64,000 bases of DNA from Xanthobacteraceae bacterium 501b (GCA_000378025.1 KB899087.1:3162001-3226000); one strand, 5' to 3'; numbered from the stretch's first letter, positions 8,173 through 17,182 are shown. Numbers and translations are program-made. The notes: generated by a model from the letters alone, not told the origin.

Positions 8173-9864
8173 CTACTCCACCGGCGCTTTCAGCCGGGCG
8201 ATCACTTCCGCCCGGGGCCCGAGGGCGGCCACCCGCCCCTCCTTGATGATCAAAAGCTGGTCGAGCGTGTCCAGCAGCTGGGTGCGGTGGGCAATGACGA
8301 TGACGATCGCCCCACCCTGGCGGGCGCCGAGAATGGCGGCGGCGAGCGCGGCCTCGCCTTCCCTGTCGAGATTGGCGTTCGGCTCGTCGAGCACGATGAG
8401 GAAAGGCCGGCGGTAGAGCGCGCGGGCCAGCCCAATGCGCTGGCGCTGCCCGGCCGAGAGCGCCGTGCCGTCCACCCCGATCCGTGTGTCGTAGCCGGCC
8501 GGAAAGTGCAGGATCATGTCGTGGCAATTGGCGTTGCGGGCTGCCGCCAGCACCTCTTCCGCCGGGGCGTGTGGCTCGAAGCGGGCGATGTTCTGCGCCA
8601 CGGTGCCGTCGAACAGCTCCACATCCTGCGGGAGATAGCCGATATGGCGGCCGATCGCCTCGGGCCGCCACTGCTTCAGCTCGGCACCGTCCAGCCGGAT
8701 GGTGCCGCGCAGGCACGGCCAGCTTCCCACCAGCGCCCGGGCGAGGCTCGACTTGCCCGAGCCACTCGGCCCGGCTACGCCGAGGCCCTGCCCCGCCTCC
8801 AGCCGAAAGCTCGCCTCCCGCAGAACAGGCTGCGCGCTCCCCGGCGGCGCGACGGCGAGATGCTCGACGACGAGGCTGCGCGAGGGCGCCGGCAGGGCCA
8901 TCGTCTCGGCCTCGGGCGGCACGGCGAGAAGCGCCTCCAGCCGGCTGCGGGCCTGCCGCGCCGCGATGAAGCCGCGCCAATGGGCCACCGCCTGCTCAAT
9001 CGGCGCCAGCGCCCGCGAGGTGACGATGGAGGCGGCGATCATCACCCCCGGCGAAAGCTCCTGCCGGATCACCAGCAAGGCACCGAGCGCCAGCACGGCC
9101 GCCTGCAGCGCCAGCCGCAGCACCCGCGCAAAGCTGGCGTGCAGCCCGGCGATGTCGGCGATGCGCCGGCGCAGCCCCGTCTGCTCGCCATCGGTCCGGC
9201 GCCAGGTCGCGGCATAGGCGGGCACCATGCCCATGGCGTGCAGCACCTCGGCATTGCGCCGTCCCGCCTCCATGAGATCATGGCGGCGCAGGGCGAGGTC
9301 CGCGCTGTGCCGCACCGGCCCGCGCAGCGCCAGCTCATTGGCCACTGTGCTGCCCACCAGCAGAACCGCCCCCGCCACCGCCAGCCAGCCGAGCCAGGAA
9401 TGGAAGGCGAAGACCACGACGAGATAGACCGGCAGCCAGGGCAGATCGCACAGCGCGATCGGCCCCGGCCCGGCGAGGAAGCCGCGGATCTGGTCGAGTT
9501 CGCCGACGGGCCGGCCGGCCCTTCCCGGGGGCGCGCCCAGCGGCAGTTCCAGCGCCAGGCGAAAACCGGCGGGTCCCAGCGTCTCGTCCAGCCGGTCGCC
9601 TATCCGGGTCAGCACGCGGCCCCGCACGATCTCGATCAGGCCGAGGCCGGCATAGAGCACCATCACCAGCACGCACAGCGCCGCGAGCGTCGGCACGCTG
9701 CGGCTGGTCAGCACCCGGTCATAGATCTGGATCAGGAACAGCGGGCCGGTGAGCATTAACAGGTTGCTCACCCCGCTCAGCACGCCGACGCCGAGGAACG
9801 CGCCGCGCACGTCGCGCAGTGCCCGCGCCACAAGGGTGCCGCCAGCGGGGGAGGCGGCGCTCAT
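8173..9864 (-). CDS. Type I secretion system permease/ATPase (PrtD/AprD-like)
   Basis: An ABC exporter of about 563 residues. The N-terminal half is a six-helix membrane domain containing LMLTGPLFLIQIYDRVLTSRSVPTL in pieces, the signature of PrtD-type exporters of RTX proteases and lipases. It lacks the C39-like N-terminal domain of HlyB. The ATPase half has Walker A GPSGSGKSS, signature LSAGQRQRIGLARAL and Walker B LIVLDEPNANLD. I prefer the ATG at 9864, preceded by GGAG, over one at 9942 that has no ribosome site and would add 26 atypical residues. Such exporters move unfolded proteins with a C-terminal signal straight out of the cell. Confidence 0.93.
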   Translation of the reverse strand: MSAASPAGGTLVARALRDVRGAFLGVGVLSGVSNLLMLTGPLFLIQIYDRVLTSRSVPTLAALCVLVMVLYAGLGLIEIVRGRVLTRIGDRLDETLGPAGFRLALELPLGAPPGRAGRPVGELDQIRGFLAGPGPIALCDLPWLPVYLVVVFAFHSWLGWLAVAGAVLLVGSTVANELALRGPVRHSADLALRRHDLMEAGRRNAEVLHAMGMVPAYAATWRRTDGEQTGLRRRIADIAGLHASFARVLRLALQAAVLALGALLVIRQELSPGVMIAASIVTSRALAPIEQAVAHWRGFIAARQARSRLEALLAVPPEAETMALPAPSRSLVVEHLAVAPPGSAQPVLREASFRLEAGQGLGVAGPSGSGKSSLARALVGSWPCLRGTIRLDGAELKQWRPEAIGRHIGYLPQDVELFDGTVAQNIARFEPHAPAEEVLAAARNANCHDMILHFPAGYDTRIGVDGTALSAGQRQRIGLARALYRRPFLIVLDEPNANLDREGEAALAAAILGARQGGAIVIVIAHRTQLLDTLDQLLIIKEGRVAALGPRAEVIARLKAPVE

Positions 9865-10057
9865 GGCCGGCTCCGCGCCACGGGGCGGCAGCTGGGCGCG
9901 TTCATCCGGCAGGCGGCTCGGCGGAGAGGGAGGGAAACGCATCGCTGCGCGGGCGAAAACACCTTGGCGTGATCCTCGTCCCGCGACCGCGCGGCCTCTC
10001 CCACTACTACAAGGCTATATGCTACCTGTAGAGCCTTCTCATCAAGGGAGTTCTCCG

Positions 10058-10534
10058 ATGAGCCCAACGCCTGGCCCCGACCTTCCCGACGCAGCGCGTT
10101 CCCTTTCCGAGGCCGCGCCCTCCAGCGTTGCACGCGCGGGCACCGGCAGCGGCGATGACCGCCCAAGCGAGGAGATCAGCCTCAGCTTCGGCAGGATCGA
10201 CGATCCGGCGACCAGCGCGGCGGGCACCGGCAGCGGCGATGACCGGCCGGGCGAGGAGCTCAGCCTCAGCTTCACCAAGCCGCCCGGGTCGGAGGCGACG
10301 GGCGGGACAGATGGCTTCGTGCCGTCCGACCCTGCGGGCGCATCGTCTGACCTCCTCGACTTCTCCGGCCTCACTGCCGAAGGCCCGGAGGAGATGGACG
10401 AGGCCTTTGCATCCGACGCGCTGGCGGGCGAGGCGACAGCCTTCGCCGGCACTTCGCACCCGGACCCGACCGGGGACCGGATCGAAGACATCGTCACCGC
10501 ACCGGCTTCCCCTGCCGACGACTTCATCGCCTGA
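10058..10534 (+). CDS. Small acidic repeat protein, candidate type I secretion cargo
   Basis: A 158-residue protein with no recognised family. An AAGGAG ribosome site sits nine bases before the ATG. It has no Cys, Trp or Tyr, one Lys, and is rich in Asp, Glu, Gly, Ala, Ser and Pro, so it is likely acidic and disordered. Residues 27-44 and 55-72 are near-identical repeats (AGTGSGDDRPSEEISLSF and its variant), with a 28-residue period. There is no Sec signal peptide. It ends DDFIA, an acidic residue followed by hydrophobic ones, reminiscent of the extreme C-terminal motif of PrtD-exported proteases. It is divergent from the exporter operon. Cargo status is an inference. Confidence 0.72.
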   Translation: MSPTPGPDLPDAARSLSEAAPSSVARAGTGSGDDRPSEEISLSFGRIDDPATSAAGTGSGDDRPGEELSLSFTKPPGSEATGGTDGFVPSDPAGASSDLLDFSGLTAEGPEEMDEAFASDALAGEATAFAGTSHPDPTGDRIEDIVTAPASPADDFIA

Positions 10535-10573
10535 AGATGCCGCCTTTGGCGCGGTCGCGGGGGCGGCTGCGGC

Positions 10574-10602
10574 GTGAGGCGCCCCCTCCCCCGCTGCCTC
10601 AC
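10574..10602. terminator. Possible terminator hairpin between convergent genes
   Basis: GTGAGGC at 10574-10580 pairs with GCCTCAC at 10596-10602 around a 15-base C-rich loop, between the small acidic gene and the convergent GlxA-type gene. There is no T-run, so the call is weak. Confidence 0.3.
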
Positions 10603-10628
10603 CCGGCAGGCGTGACCCGGACGCCGCG

Positions 10629-11711
10629 TCACAGCGGCGGGGCGTCGTCCCTGATCGGCGGCGTGATCGACAGGCGCCGCACTTCCGGCCGGTAGGTCTG
10701 GTTTTGCTGCCGGCGCAGCGAGGCGCGGAACTCGCGCGGCGCCATGCCGAACTGGGCATGAAAGGCGCGGGTGAACACGCTCGGATAGGAAAAGCCGCAG
10801 GCGGTGGCGACCTCCTTGATGCCGAATTCCTCATAGAACAGCATGTTGCGGGCGGCCTGCAGGCGGATGCGCAGATAAAGCCGCATCGGCGTCTCGTCGA
10901 AGCTGCGGCGGCAGGCGCGCAGCACGGTCTTCGGCGACACCTCCAGCCTTTCGGCGATCTCGTCCAGCGGCAGCGGGAAATCGAGATGGCGCTCCATCAG
11001 CGCGACGATGCGGTCCGGCAGCGCCGGCTGGGCGGCGACGCCGGGCAGGTCGTCGAGCCGCTGCGGCGCGGTGGCCGGGCGCGGGGCATAGACGAGGGCG
11101 TTGGCCACCTCGCTGGCCAAGGTCGGCGTCTTCAGCCGGCCGATCAGGTCGAGCATCATGTCGAGCGTGGCGATGCCGCCGGCGCAGGTCAGGCGCGGAC
11201 CGTCGATCAGGTAGATCTGGTTCTTGACGCCCAGGCCGGGGAAGCGCTCGCGAAAGGTCGGCACCGCCTCCCAGTGCAGCACCACATCGCGCCGGTCGAT
11301 CAGCCCGGCCTGGGCCAGCGCGAAGGTGCCGGTATCGATGGCGCCGATCGCGGCGCCGAAGCGGGCGGCGGTGCGCAGCTGGCCGAGCAGCTTCGAGGAA
11401 TTGCGCTGCATCGGCAGATTGCCCTCGAAGACGAGATAGAAATCGGCCGCCGGCATGGAGGCCAGGCTGTCGTTGGCCGACATCCAGAAGCCGTTGCTGG
11501 CCCGCACCGGGGCGCCGTCCTCGGAGACGAAGCGCCAGCGGAAGATCTCGCGGCCGCTGTTCTGGTTGGCGATGCGCAGCGCCTCGCTGGCCAGCACCAG
11601 CGCGTTCAGCGGGAATTCCGGCTGCAGGATGAAGTTGAACGCGGGGACCCCGCCCCCGCCCGCTCTCCCGCCCGGGCCCGGTGTTTCAGTGGTGGAGGGC
11701 TGTGGCGGCAT
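10629..11711 (-). CDS. GlxA-family transcriptional regulator (DJ-1-like domain plus AraC HTH)
   Basis: A 360-residue regulator. Residues about 20-190 form a DJ-1/PfpI-like domain (FNFILQPEFPLNALVLASEAL; GAIDTGTFALAQAGLIDRR) in which the usual nucleophilic Cys is absent, as in amidotransferase-like regulators of arginine, choline and carnitine metabolism. Residues about 250-340 are the AraC-type HTH pair (LDEIAERLEVSPKTVLRACRR; VATACGFSYPSVFTRAFHAQFG). It is divergent from the catabolic operon starting at 11965 across a 253-bp gap and is the obvious candidate for its regulator. Effector unknown. Confidence 0.9.
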   Translation of the reverse strand: MPPQPSTTETPGPGGRAGGGGVPAFNFILQPEFPLNALVLASEALRIANQNSGREIFRWRFVSEDGAPVRASNGFWMSANDSLASMPAADFYLVFEGNLPMQRNSSKLLGQLRTAARFGAAIGAIDTGTFALAQAGLIDRRDVVLHWEAVPTFRERFPGLGVKNQIYLIDGPRLTCAGGIATLDMMLDLIGRLKTPTLASEVANALVYAPRPATAPQRLDDLPGVAAQPALPDRIVALMERHLDFPLPLDEIAERLEVSPKTVLRACRRSFDETPMRLYLRIRLQAARNMLFYEEFGIKEVATACGFSYPSVFTRAFHAQFGMAPREFRASLRRQQNQTYRPEVRRLSITPPIRDDAPPL

Positions 11712-11964
11712 GGATGGCGCACCGATGAAGGCCAGTTGACCAGAATGATCAACAATACGTCCTTTCCTGTCAATTCACGGCGCATTTTCTCGGCACTATT
11801 GGGGCACGGAAGGCTTCGAGGAACCGCTGGCGGGACCGTCGGCGCCCGGATGTGTTGACCTGACATTTTGAGCAGCCACGCGACTTTTCGTCCGTGAATG
11901 CCTGCGGCCCGGCGGCCGCAGGCACGCGATGACGCGCGGCTGCGGTGAGCGGCGGAGTTGCGAC

Positions 11965-12927
11965 GTGCAGACGGACATTCTCAAGAAGAAGCTCGAAGGT
12001 TGCTATGTCACCGTGCCGACGCCGTTTCGCGACGAGGAAGGTTTTCCCGTCGACGAGGCGGCGCTGCGCACCTATGTGCGCTTTCTCATCGAGGGCGGGC
12101 TGACGGCGGAGACGGCGGTGTTTCTCGCCGGCGGCGCGGCGGGCGACTTCTCCACCATGAGCTTCGACGAGCGGGTGCGGGTGGCGGAGATCGTCGTCGA
12201 CGAGGTCGGCGGCCGGGTGCCGGTGGCGATGGGCGCCCAGACCACCAGCACGCTCGAACTCGTCCGCCTCGCCAAGGCCGCCCAGCGTATCGGGGCGGAC
12301 TTCATCCAGGTGTCGTGCCCGTTCTACTTCAGCCATACCGAGGCGGATTTCGAGGAGTTCGTCCGCGCCGCCGCCGCCGCGGCGCCCGATATCGGCATCA
12401 TCATCTACAACACCTTCTGGAACACCACGAACATCTCGTTCCGCATGGTCGAGCGCCTGGCGGAGATCCCGAATGTGGTCGGCCTTAAATGGGCGACCCC
12501 GCGCACCGACGCGATGGAATTCGAGAGCGTGGCGGCGCATTTCTCCAAGCGCTTCACCATCATCGACAACAATCTGTTCTTCGCCTTCAGCGCCATGCCC
12601 GCGCTCGGCGCCAGGGCGTTCGAGGTGCATCTGTGCAATTTCTGGCCCGCCTGGGGGCTGAAGCTGGTGCGCGAGATCGGCGCTGGCAATTACCCGGAAG
12701 TCGCGCGCATGCTGGTGGAGGAGGCGATGCCCTTCTACAAGCTCTGGGTCGAGATCGAGCGCGATTTCACCAGCGGCGACGGCTATCTCGACAAGCTCTG
12801 CATGGAACTGGTCGGCCTGCCCTCCAGCCGCTGCCGGCCGCCGACCCGCGACGTGCGCCGGGAATACCGCGCGGCGACGCTGGAAATGATGCGCGCCATC
12901 GGCACCCCCAACCTTGTCGCGGGCTGA
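11965..12927 (+). CDS. DapA-superfamily lyase (dihydrodipicolinate synthase family)
   Basis: A class I aldolase-fold enzyme of 320 residues. It keeps the Schiff-base Lys175 in VGLKWAT and the catalytic Tyr148 in IIIYNTFW. Family members split or dehydrate 2-oxo acids: DHDPS, NAL, KDG aldolase, 5-keto-4-deoxyglucarate dehydratase. I take the GTG at 11965, preceded by GGCGGAG at 7-bp spacing, rather than the ATG at 11929, which has no ribosome site. It is followed seven bases later by the UxaA small subunit, so it probably acts on the 2-keto-3-deoxy acid that dehydratase produces. The exact substrate is not determined. Confidence 0.87.
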   Translation: MQTDILKKKLEGCYVTVPTPFRDEEGFPVDEAALRTYVRFLIEGGLTAETAVFLAGGAAGDFSTMSFDERVRVAEIVVDEVGGRVPVAMGAQTTSTLELVRLAKAAQRIGADFIQVSCPFYFSHTEADFEEFVRAAAAAAPDIGIIIYNTFWNTTNISFRMVERLAEIPNVVGLKWATPRTDAMEFESVAAHFSKRFTIIDNNLFFAFSAMPALGARAFEVHLCNFWPAWGLKLVREIGAGNYPEVARMLVEEAMPFYKLWVEIERDFTSGDGYLDKLCMELVGLPSSRCRPPTRDVRREYRAATLEMMRAIGTPNLVAG

Positions 12928-12934
12928 GGGCGCC

Positions 12935-13231
12935 ATGGCCGCATCGGCGAACCTCATCATCCTGGCGGCCGGCGACAATGTCGGCATCGCGCTGCGCGAT
13001 ATCGCCGCCGGGGAGATCGCCGCGACGCTGCCGGGCGTGACGCTGCGCGCCGAGGAAGCCATCCCGCAGGGGCACAAGCTGGCGCTCGACGCCATCGCCG
13101 AGGGGCAGGACATCGTGCGCTTCGGCATGAAGGTCGCGCTGGCGAGCGCGGCGATCGGCAAGGGGCGGCTCGTGCATGTCCACAATGTCACCAGCCGCTA
13201 CCTGAACAATGACGAGGACCATTATGAATAG
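12935..13231 (+). CDS. UxaA-family dehydratase, small (SAF-domain) subunit
   Basis: A 98-residue protein equal to the N-terminal SAF domain of altronate/galactarate dehydratases: an initial strand with GDNVGIALRDI, then IPQGHKLALDAIAEGQDIVRFG and GKGRLVHVHNV near the end. In many species this domain is fused to the large catalytic domain; here it is a separate gene. The ATG at 12935 follows GAGGG. The stop lies eight bases inside the next gene, so the two subunits are translationally coupled and should form one dehydratase acting on a sugar acid or related hydroxy acid. Confidence 0.88.
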   Translation: MAASANLIILAAGDNVGIALRDIAAGEIAATLPGVTLRAEEAIPQGHKLALDAIAEGQDIVRFGMKVALASAAIGKGRLVHVHNVTSRYLNNDEDHYE

Positions 13232-14450
13232 CCTCGCCCCCTCGCCCCCCGCCGCCGGAGGGATGCGCGGCTTCCTGCGGGCGGACGGCCGCAAGGGCAT
13301 TCGCAACCAGGTGCTGGTCGCCTATCTCGTGGAATGCGCGCACCACGTCGCCCGGATGATCGCGGCGCCCTATCAGGGCGAGGGCGCGCAGCTCATCGGC
13401 TTTCCCGGCTGCTATCCCAGCGACTATGCCGAGCGGGTGATGACCAGTATCGCCACCCATCCCAATGTCGGCGCGGTGCTGCTGGTCTCGCTCGGCTGCG
13501 AGGAATTCCAGCGCACCCGGCTCAAGGTGGCGATCGCCGCCAGCGGCCGGCCGGTGGAGCTTCTCACCATCCAGTCCTGTGGCGGCACCGCCGGCACGGT
13601 GGCGAAGGGCCGGGCCTTTGTCGAGGCGCAGCTGGCCGTGCTCGCGCGTGTGCCAAGCGTGCCGATCACGCTGGCCGACCTCGTCATCGGCACCAAATGC
13701 GGTGGCTCGGACGGGCTGTCCGGCGTCACCATCAACCCGGCGGTCGGCCATGCCAGCGACCTTCTGGTCGATGCCGGCGCGACTGTCATGTTCGAGGAAA
13801 CCTGCGAACTTATCGGCTGCGAAGCGCATATGGCGAGCCGCGCCACCACGCCTGCACTCGCCGAGGCGCTGCGCGAGGCGGTGCGCAAGGCCGACGCCTA
13901 TTACACCGCGCTCGGCCATGGCAGCTTTGGCGGCGGCAACATCAAATATGGCCTGTCGACGCTGGAGGAGAAGTCGCTCGGCGCCTATGCCAAGAGCGGC
14001 TCGCGCCCGATCAGCGGCGTGCTGAAGCCGGGCGTGCGCCCGCCCGCCACCGGGCTCTATTTGATGGACACGGTGAATGACGGGCCGGTGCGCTACGGCA
14101 TTCCCAACATCAACGACACCCAGACCATCACCGAAATGGTGGCGAGCGGCTGCCATCTGATCCTGTTCACGACAGGTGCCGGCTCGGTGGTCGGGCAGGC
14201 GGTGGCGCCTGTCATCAAGGGCGTGTCGAACTCGCGGACCTATGCCCGCATGGAGGGCGACATGGACATCAATGCCGGCACCATCGCCGACGGTGTCGAG
14301 ACGGTGGAGGAGGTGGGGCGGCGCCTGCTGGCGGCCATCATCGCCGCCGCTTCCGGCGCGCCGACCAAGTCCGAGGCGCTCGGGCATCAGGAGTTCGTGC
14401 TGTCCTACAAGACGTACGAACCTCTCGGGCCCGGCTGCCTGCCGGCCTGA
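13224..14450 (+). CDS. UxaA-family dehydratase, large catalytic subunit
   Basis: A 408-residue catalytic domain of the altronate/galactarate dehydratase family, enzymes that need Fe or another divalent metal. Conserved pieces seen include GFLRADGRKGIRN at the start, LGCEEFQ, GTKCGGSDGLSG near the middle, VMFEETCELIGCE and FTTGAGSVVGQAVAPVIK, with the Cys residues expected of metal ligands. The ATG at 13224 has GAGGA at suitable spacing and overlaps the small-subunit stop. It should dehydrate an aldonic or aldaric acid to a 2-keto-3-deoxy acid, feeding the lyase encoded upstream. Substrate unknown. Confidence 0.9.
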   Translation: MNSLAPSPPAAGGMRGFLRADGRKGIRNQVLVAYLVECAHHVARMIAAPYQGEGAQLIGFPGCYPSDYAERVMTSIATHPNVGAVLLVSLGCEEFQRTRLKVAIAASGRPVELLTIQSCGGTAGTVAKGRAFVEAQLAVLARVPSVPITLADLVIGTKCGGSDGLSGVTINPAVGHASDLLVDAGATVMFEETCELIGCEAHMASRATTPALAEALREAVRKADAYYTALGHGSFGGGNIKYGLSTLEEKSLGAYAKSGSRPISGVLKPGVRPPATGLYLMDTVNDGPVRYGIPNINDTQTITEMVASGCHLILFTTGAGSVVGQAVAPVIKGVSNSRTYARMEGDMDINAGTIADGVETVEEVGRRLLAAIIAAASGAPTKSEALGHQEFVLSYKTYEPLGPGCLPA

Positions 14451-14495
14451 GCTTTTCCCGGTAACGCATAAGCAAAAACCAGAGCGAGGATCGAA

Positions 14496-15512
14496 ATGAT
14501 GATGTCTGCGACACTCGGAAAACGACTTGCCGGCGCGGCGCTGCTTGCCGTCAGCCTGTTCGGTGCCGGCGAGGCCAAGGCGCTCGACGATGTGCGGCTG
14601 CGACTCAACTGGATGTGGTACGGCTCGCACGCCGCCTTCGCCCTCGGCAAGGACCGTGGCTACTTCAAGGAAGCCGGCATCAATCTGGATGTCCGCTCGG
14701 GCAATGGCTCCGGTTCGGCGCACCGGCTGGTCGCCAATGGCGACAGCACCTTTTCCTATGGCTCCTGCGCCGGGCTGGTGAACCTTGCCGCCAAGGGCGC
14801 GCCGCTGGTGTCGGTCGCCGTCATCGACGCGATGGGGACGGAGGCCATCATCGTGCGGCCGGATGCCGGCGTCACCAAGATCGCCGATCTCAAGGGCAAG
14901 AAGCTGCTCACCACCTCCAATGCCGGGGTGAACACCTTCTTCCCGCTGGTGCTGAAGAATGCCGGGCTCGCCGAGGGCGATGTCGGCATCATCAACGTGC
15001 CCGATGGCGCGCTGGTGTCGAGCTATCTGCAGGGCGCGGGTGGCACGGTCGGCCTGCTCGGCGGGCTCGACGACAAGCCGGCCGAAATCAAGGCCGCCGG
15101 CGGCGCCCAGCCCGTCACCTTCCCCTATTCCGCCTTCGGCGTGAACCAGGTCGGCTATTGCATCGTCGCCTCGCGCGACACGGTGGCCAAGAACCCGGAC
15201 CTGGTGAAGCGCTTCCTCGCCGCCACCATCAAATCCTACAAGGCGGCCGAGGCCGACCCGCAGGCGGCGGTCAACGCGATGGGCGACATTGTCGGCGGCA
15301 CGATGAACGAGGAGGCCGGAAAGAAGCAGGCGGCCGAGGTGCAGAAGGTGACGCTCGACGTGCTCTATTCCGAAGCCAATAGCGGCAAAGTGCTGGGCCT
15401 GAACGTGCCGGCCGACTGGGCGGACATGATCGAGCTGATGAAGAAGTATAACGGGCTCGACACCAAGGAGCCGCCGACCTTCTTCTACACCAACGATTTC
15501 CTGCCGAAGTAG
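14496..15512 (+). CDS. NitT/TauT-type ABC substrate-binding protein (NMT1/SsuA-like)
   Basis: A 338-residue periplasmic protein. The signal peptide covers about residues 1-27, ending GEAKA. The mature protein opens DDVRLRLNWMWYGSHAAFALG, the NMT1/THI5-like start, then YFKEAGINLDV, typical of TauA, SsuA and pyrimidine-precursor binders. It lies inside the UxaA/DapA operon, 45 bases after the dehydratase, and binds the substrate for the transporter encoded next. This class usually carries sulfonates, nitrate, or aromatic and heterocyclic acids, so its pairing with sugar-acid enzymes is uncommon. A stem-loop follows the stop. Confidence 0.9.
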   Translation: MMMSATLGKRLAGAALLAVSLFGAGEAKALDDVRLRLNWMWYGSHAAFALGKDRGYFKEAGINLDVRSGNGSGSAHRLVANGDSTFSYGSCAGLVNLAAKGAPLVSVAVIDAMGTEAIIVRPDAGVTKIADLKGKKLLTTSNAGVNTFFPLVLKNAGLAEGDVGIINVPDGALVSSYLQGAGGTVGLLGGLDDKPAEIKAAGGAQPVTFPYSAFGVNQVGYCIVASRDTVAKNPDLVKRFLAATIKSYKAAEADPQAAVNAMGDIVGGTMNEEAGKKQAAEVQKVTLDVLYSEANSGKVLGLNVPADWADMIELMKKYNGLDTKEPPTFFYTNDFLPK

Positions 15513-15530
15513 GATCATCCGGCTCGCGCG

Positions 15531-15553
15531 CGGGCGGCGTGTTTCCGCCCGCT
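15531..15553 (+). promoter_or_regulatory. Intercistronic stem-loop after the binding-protein gene
   Basis: GCGGGCGG (15531-15538) pairs perfectly with CCGCCCGC (15546-15553) around a 7-base loop, followed by TTCGTTTCC. It lies between the binding-protein and ATPase genes and may raise the binding-protein level relative to the membrane parts by protecting the upstream mRNA or attenuating transcription. Confidence 0.5.
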
Positions 15554-15580
15554 TCGTTTCCAAGGGAGTGCTGGTGCGTT

Positions 15581-16348
15581 ATGGGCGCGACGATCGACAT
15601 CCGGTCGCTGACGAAGACGTTCGGGGCCGGTCCGGGGGCGGTACACGCCTTCGGGCCGATCGACCTGACCATCGAATCCGGTAGCTTCGTTTCACTGCTC
15701 GGCCCGTCGGGCTGCGGCAAGTCCACCCTCATGCTGATGATCGCCGGCCTGCTCGACGCCACGCGCGGCGACGTGTTCTTCGACGACGCGAAAGTCGATG
15801 GCCCGCGCACCGATATCGGCATCATGTTCCAGGACAACACGCTGGTGCCCTGGCGCACGGTGGAGGGTAATGTCGCCCTGCAGCTCGAACTGCGTGGGCT
15901 CGACCCGCGCGACTATGCCGACCGCATTCGCGACCTGCTGCGCTCGGTGAAGCTGGACGGCTTCCAGCACCGGCACCCCTATGAGCTTTCCGGCGGCATG
16001 CAGCAGCGGGCGGCCTTCTGCCAGGCGCTGGTGCACGAGCCGGACACGCTGCTGTTCGACGAGCCGCTCGGCAAGCTCGACGCCATGACCCGCGAGAGCA
16101 TCCGCACCGACCTTCAGGCGCTGTGGATGCAGAAGCGGCCGACCGTGGTGTTCGTCACCCACTCCATCGAGGAAGCGGTGCAGCTCTCCTCCACCGTCTG
16201 CGTGGTGACGCCACGTCCAGGCCGGATCGAGCGCCGCATCGACATCGACCTGCCCTGGCCGCGCGACCTCGAAGTGAAGGCCAGCGCCCGGTTCACCCAG
16301 TATGTCCGCGAAATCCAGGGGATCTTCCATGACTATGGTGTCCTCTAG
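15581..16348 (+). CDS. NitT/TauT-type ABC transporter ATP-binding protein
   Basis: A 255-residue ATPase with Walker A GPSGCGKST, Q-loop FQDNTLVPW, signature LSGGMQQRAAFCQAL and Walker B TLLFDEPLGKLD, followed by the His-switch VTHSIEEAV. The pattern fits SsuB/TauB. I take the ATG at 15581 because AAGGGAG lies 12 bases upstream and the longer GTG start would add a Cys/Pro-rich leader unlike the family. Its 3' end overlaps the permease start. It energises uptake together with its neighbours. Confidence 0.92.
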   Translation: MGATIDIRSLTKTFGAGPGAVHAFGPIDLTIESGSFVSLLGPSGCGKSTLMLMIAGLLDATRGDVFFDDAKVDGPRTDIGIMFQDNTLVPWRTVEGNVALQLELRGLDPRDYADRIRDLLRSVKLDGFQHRHPYELSGGMQQRAAFCQALVHEPDTLLFDEPLGKLDAMTRESIRTDLQALWMQKRPTVVFVTHSIEEAVQLSSTVCVVTPRPGRIERRIDIDLPWPRDLEVKASARFTQYVREIQGIFHDYGVL

Positions 16349-17156
16349 CATGCCGCCGGAGCCGGGCATGGCCGCCCGCGCCGCCGCCTGGCTGGCGATG
16401 GCGCTGCGCGCTTCCTGGCCCTTCGCCGCCTTCTTCATCGGCTTCTTCCTGGTGTGGGAATATTCCGTCGCGATCTTCAAGATCCCCGGCTATATCCTGC
16501 CGACACCCTCGCAGATCGTCAGCAATGGCTGGGCGGATATTCCCCGGCTGCTTGACTACACGCTGATAACGGGCGCCGAGAGCCTGATCGGCTATCTGCT
16601 CGCCATATGCATCGGCGTTCCCGTGGGCCTCGCCATCGCCTTTTGGAAGCCGCTGCAGCGCACGGTCTATCCCTTTCTGGTCAGCCTGGAGATGGTGCCG
16701 AAGATCGCCTTCGCGCCGCTGTTCATCGCCTGGCTCGGCTTCGGGCTGCTGCCGAAGGTCATCATCGTCGTGCTGGTGTGCTTCTTCCCCGTCGCGCTGA
16801 ACGCGATCCATGCCTTCGGCTCGCTGTCGGACGAGCTCACCCGCTTCTGCCGCTCCACCGGGGCGGGGCCGCTGCGCACCTTCTGGAAGGTGCGGCTGCC
16901 GGCGGCGCTGCCGCAATGCTTCGTCGGCTTCAAATACGCGGCGCTGAACGCCACGGTGGGCGCGACCATCGCCGAGTTCATGGGTTCGGACCAGGGGCTC
17001 GGTTTCTACATCCAGATCGCCACCGGCAATATGCGCCCCGACCTCGCCTTTGCCGGCATCTTCTTCCTCACCTTGCTCGGCCTCGCTTTGTTCGGCGCCG
17101 TCTCGCTGGCCGAGAAGCTGCTCATTCCCTGGCACATCACGCTGCGCCGGCACTGA
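16329..17156 (+). CDS. NitT/TauT-type ABC transporter permease
   Basis: A permease of about 275 residues of the SsuC/TauC family with six membrane segments. It holds the ILPTPSQI motif in the first periplasmic loop, SLEMVPKIAFAPLFIAWLGFG and the EAA-type loop STGAGPLRTFWKVRLPAALP that docks on the ATPase. The ATG at 16329 overlaps the ATPase gene by 20 bases; an ATG at 16302 would add nine residues and cannot be excluded. It ends 26 bases before the dehydrogenase gene. Confidence 0.9.
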   Translation: MTMVSSSMPPEPGMAARAAAWLAMALRASWPFAAFFIGFFLVWEYSVAIFKIPGYILPTPSQIVSNGWADIPRLLDYTLITGAESLIGYLLAICIGVPVGLAIAFWKPLQRTVYPFLVSLEMVPKIAFAPLFIAWLGFGLLPKVIIVVLVCFFPVALNAIHAFGSLSDELTRFCRSTGAGPLRTFWKVRLPAALPQCFVGFKYAALNATVGATIAEFMGSDQGLGFYIQIATGNMRPDLAFAGIFFLTLLGLALFGAVSLAEKLLIPWHITLRRH

Positions 17157-17182
17157 GCGCGCTGTTTCCCGAAGGATCTTCC

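Noticed and set aside
10136-10273. RTX calcium-binding repeats in the small acidic protein
   Set aside because: GTGSGDD resembles part of a nonapeptide, but there are only two copies 28 residues apart and no GGxGxDxUx tandem, so a beta-roll cannot form.
13188-15563. Long minus-strand frame opposite the UxaA large subunit and binding-protein genes
   Set aside because: Spans several real genes, with a low-complexity translation rich in Arg, Gly and His; a codon-bias shadow.
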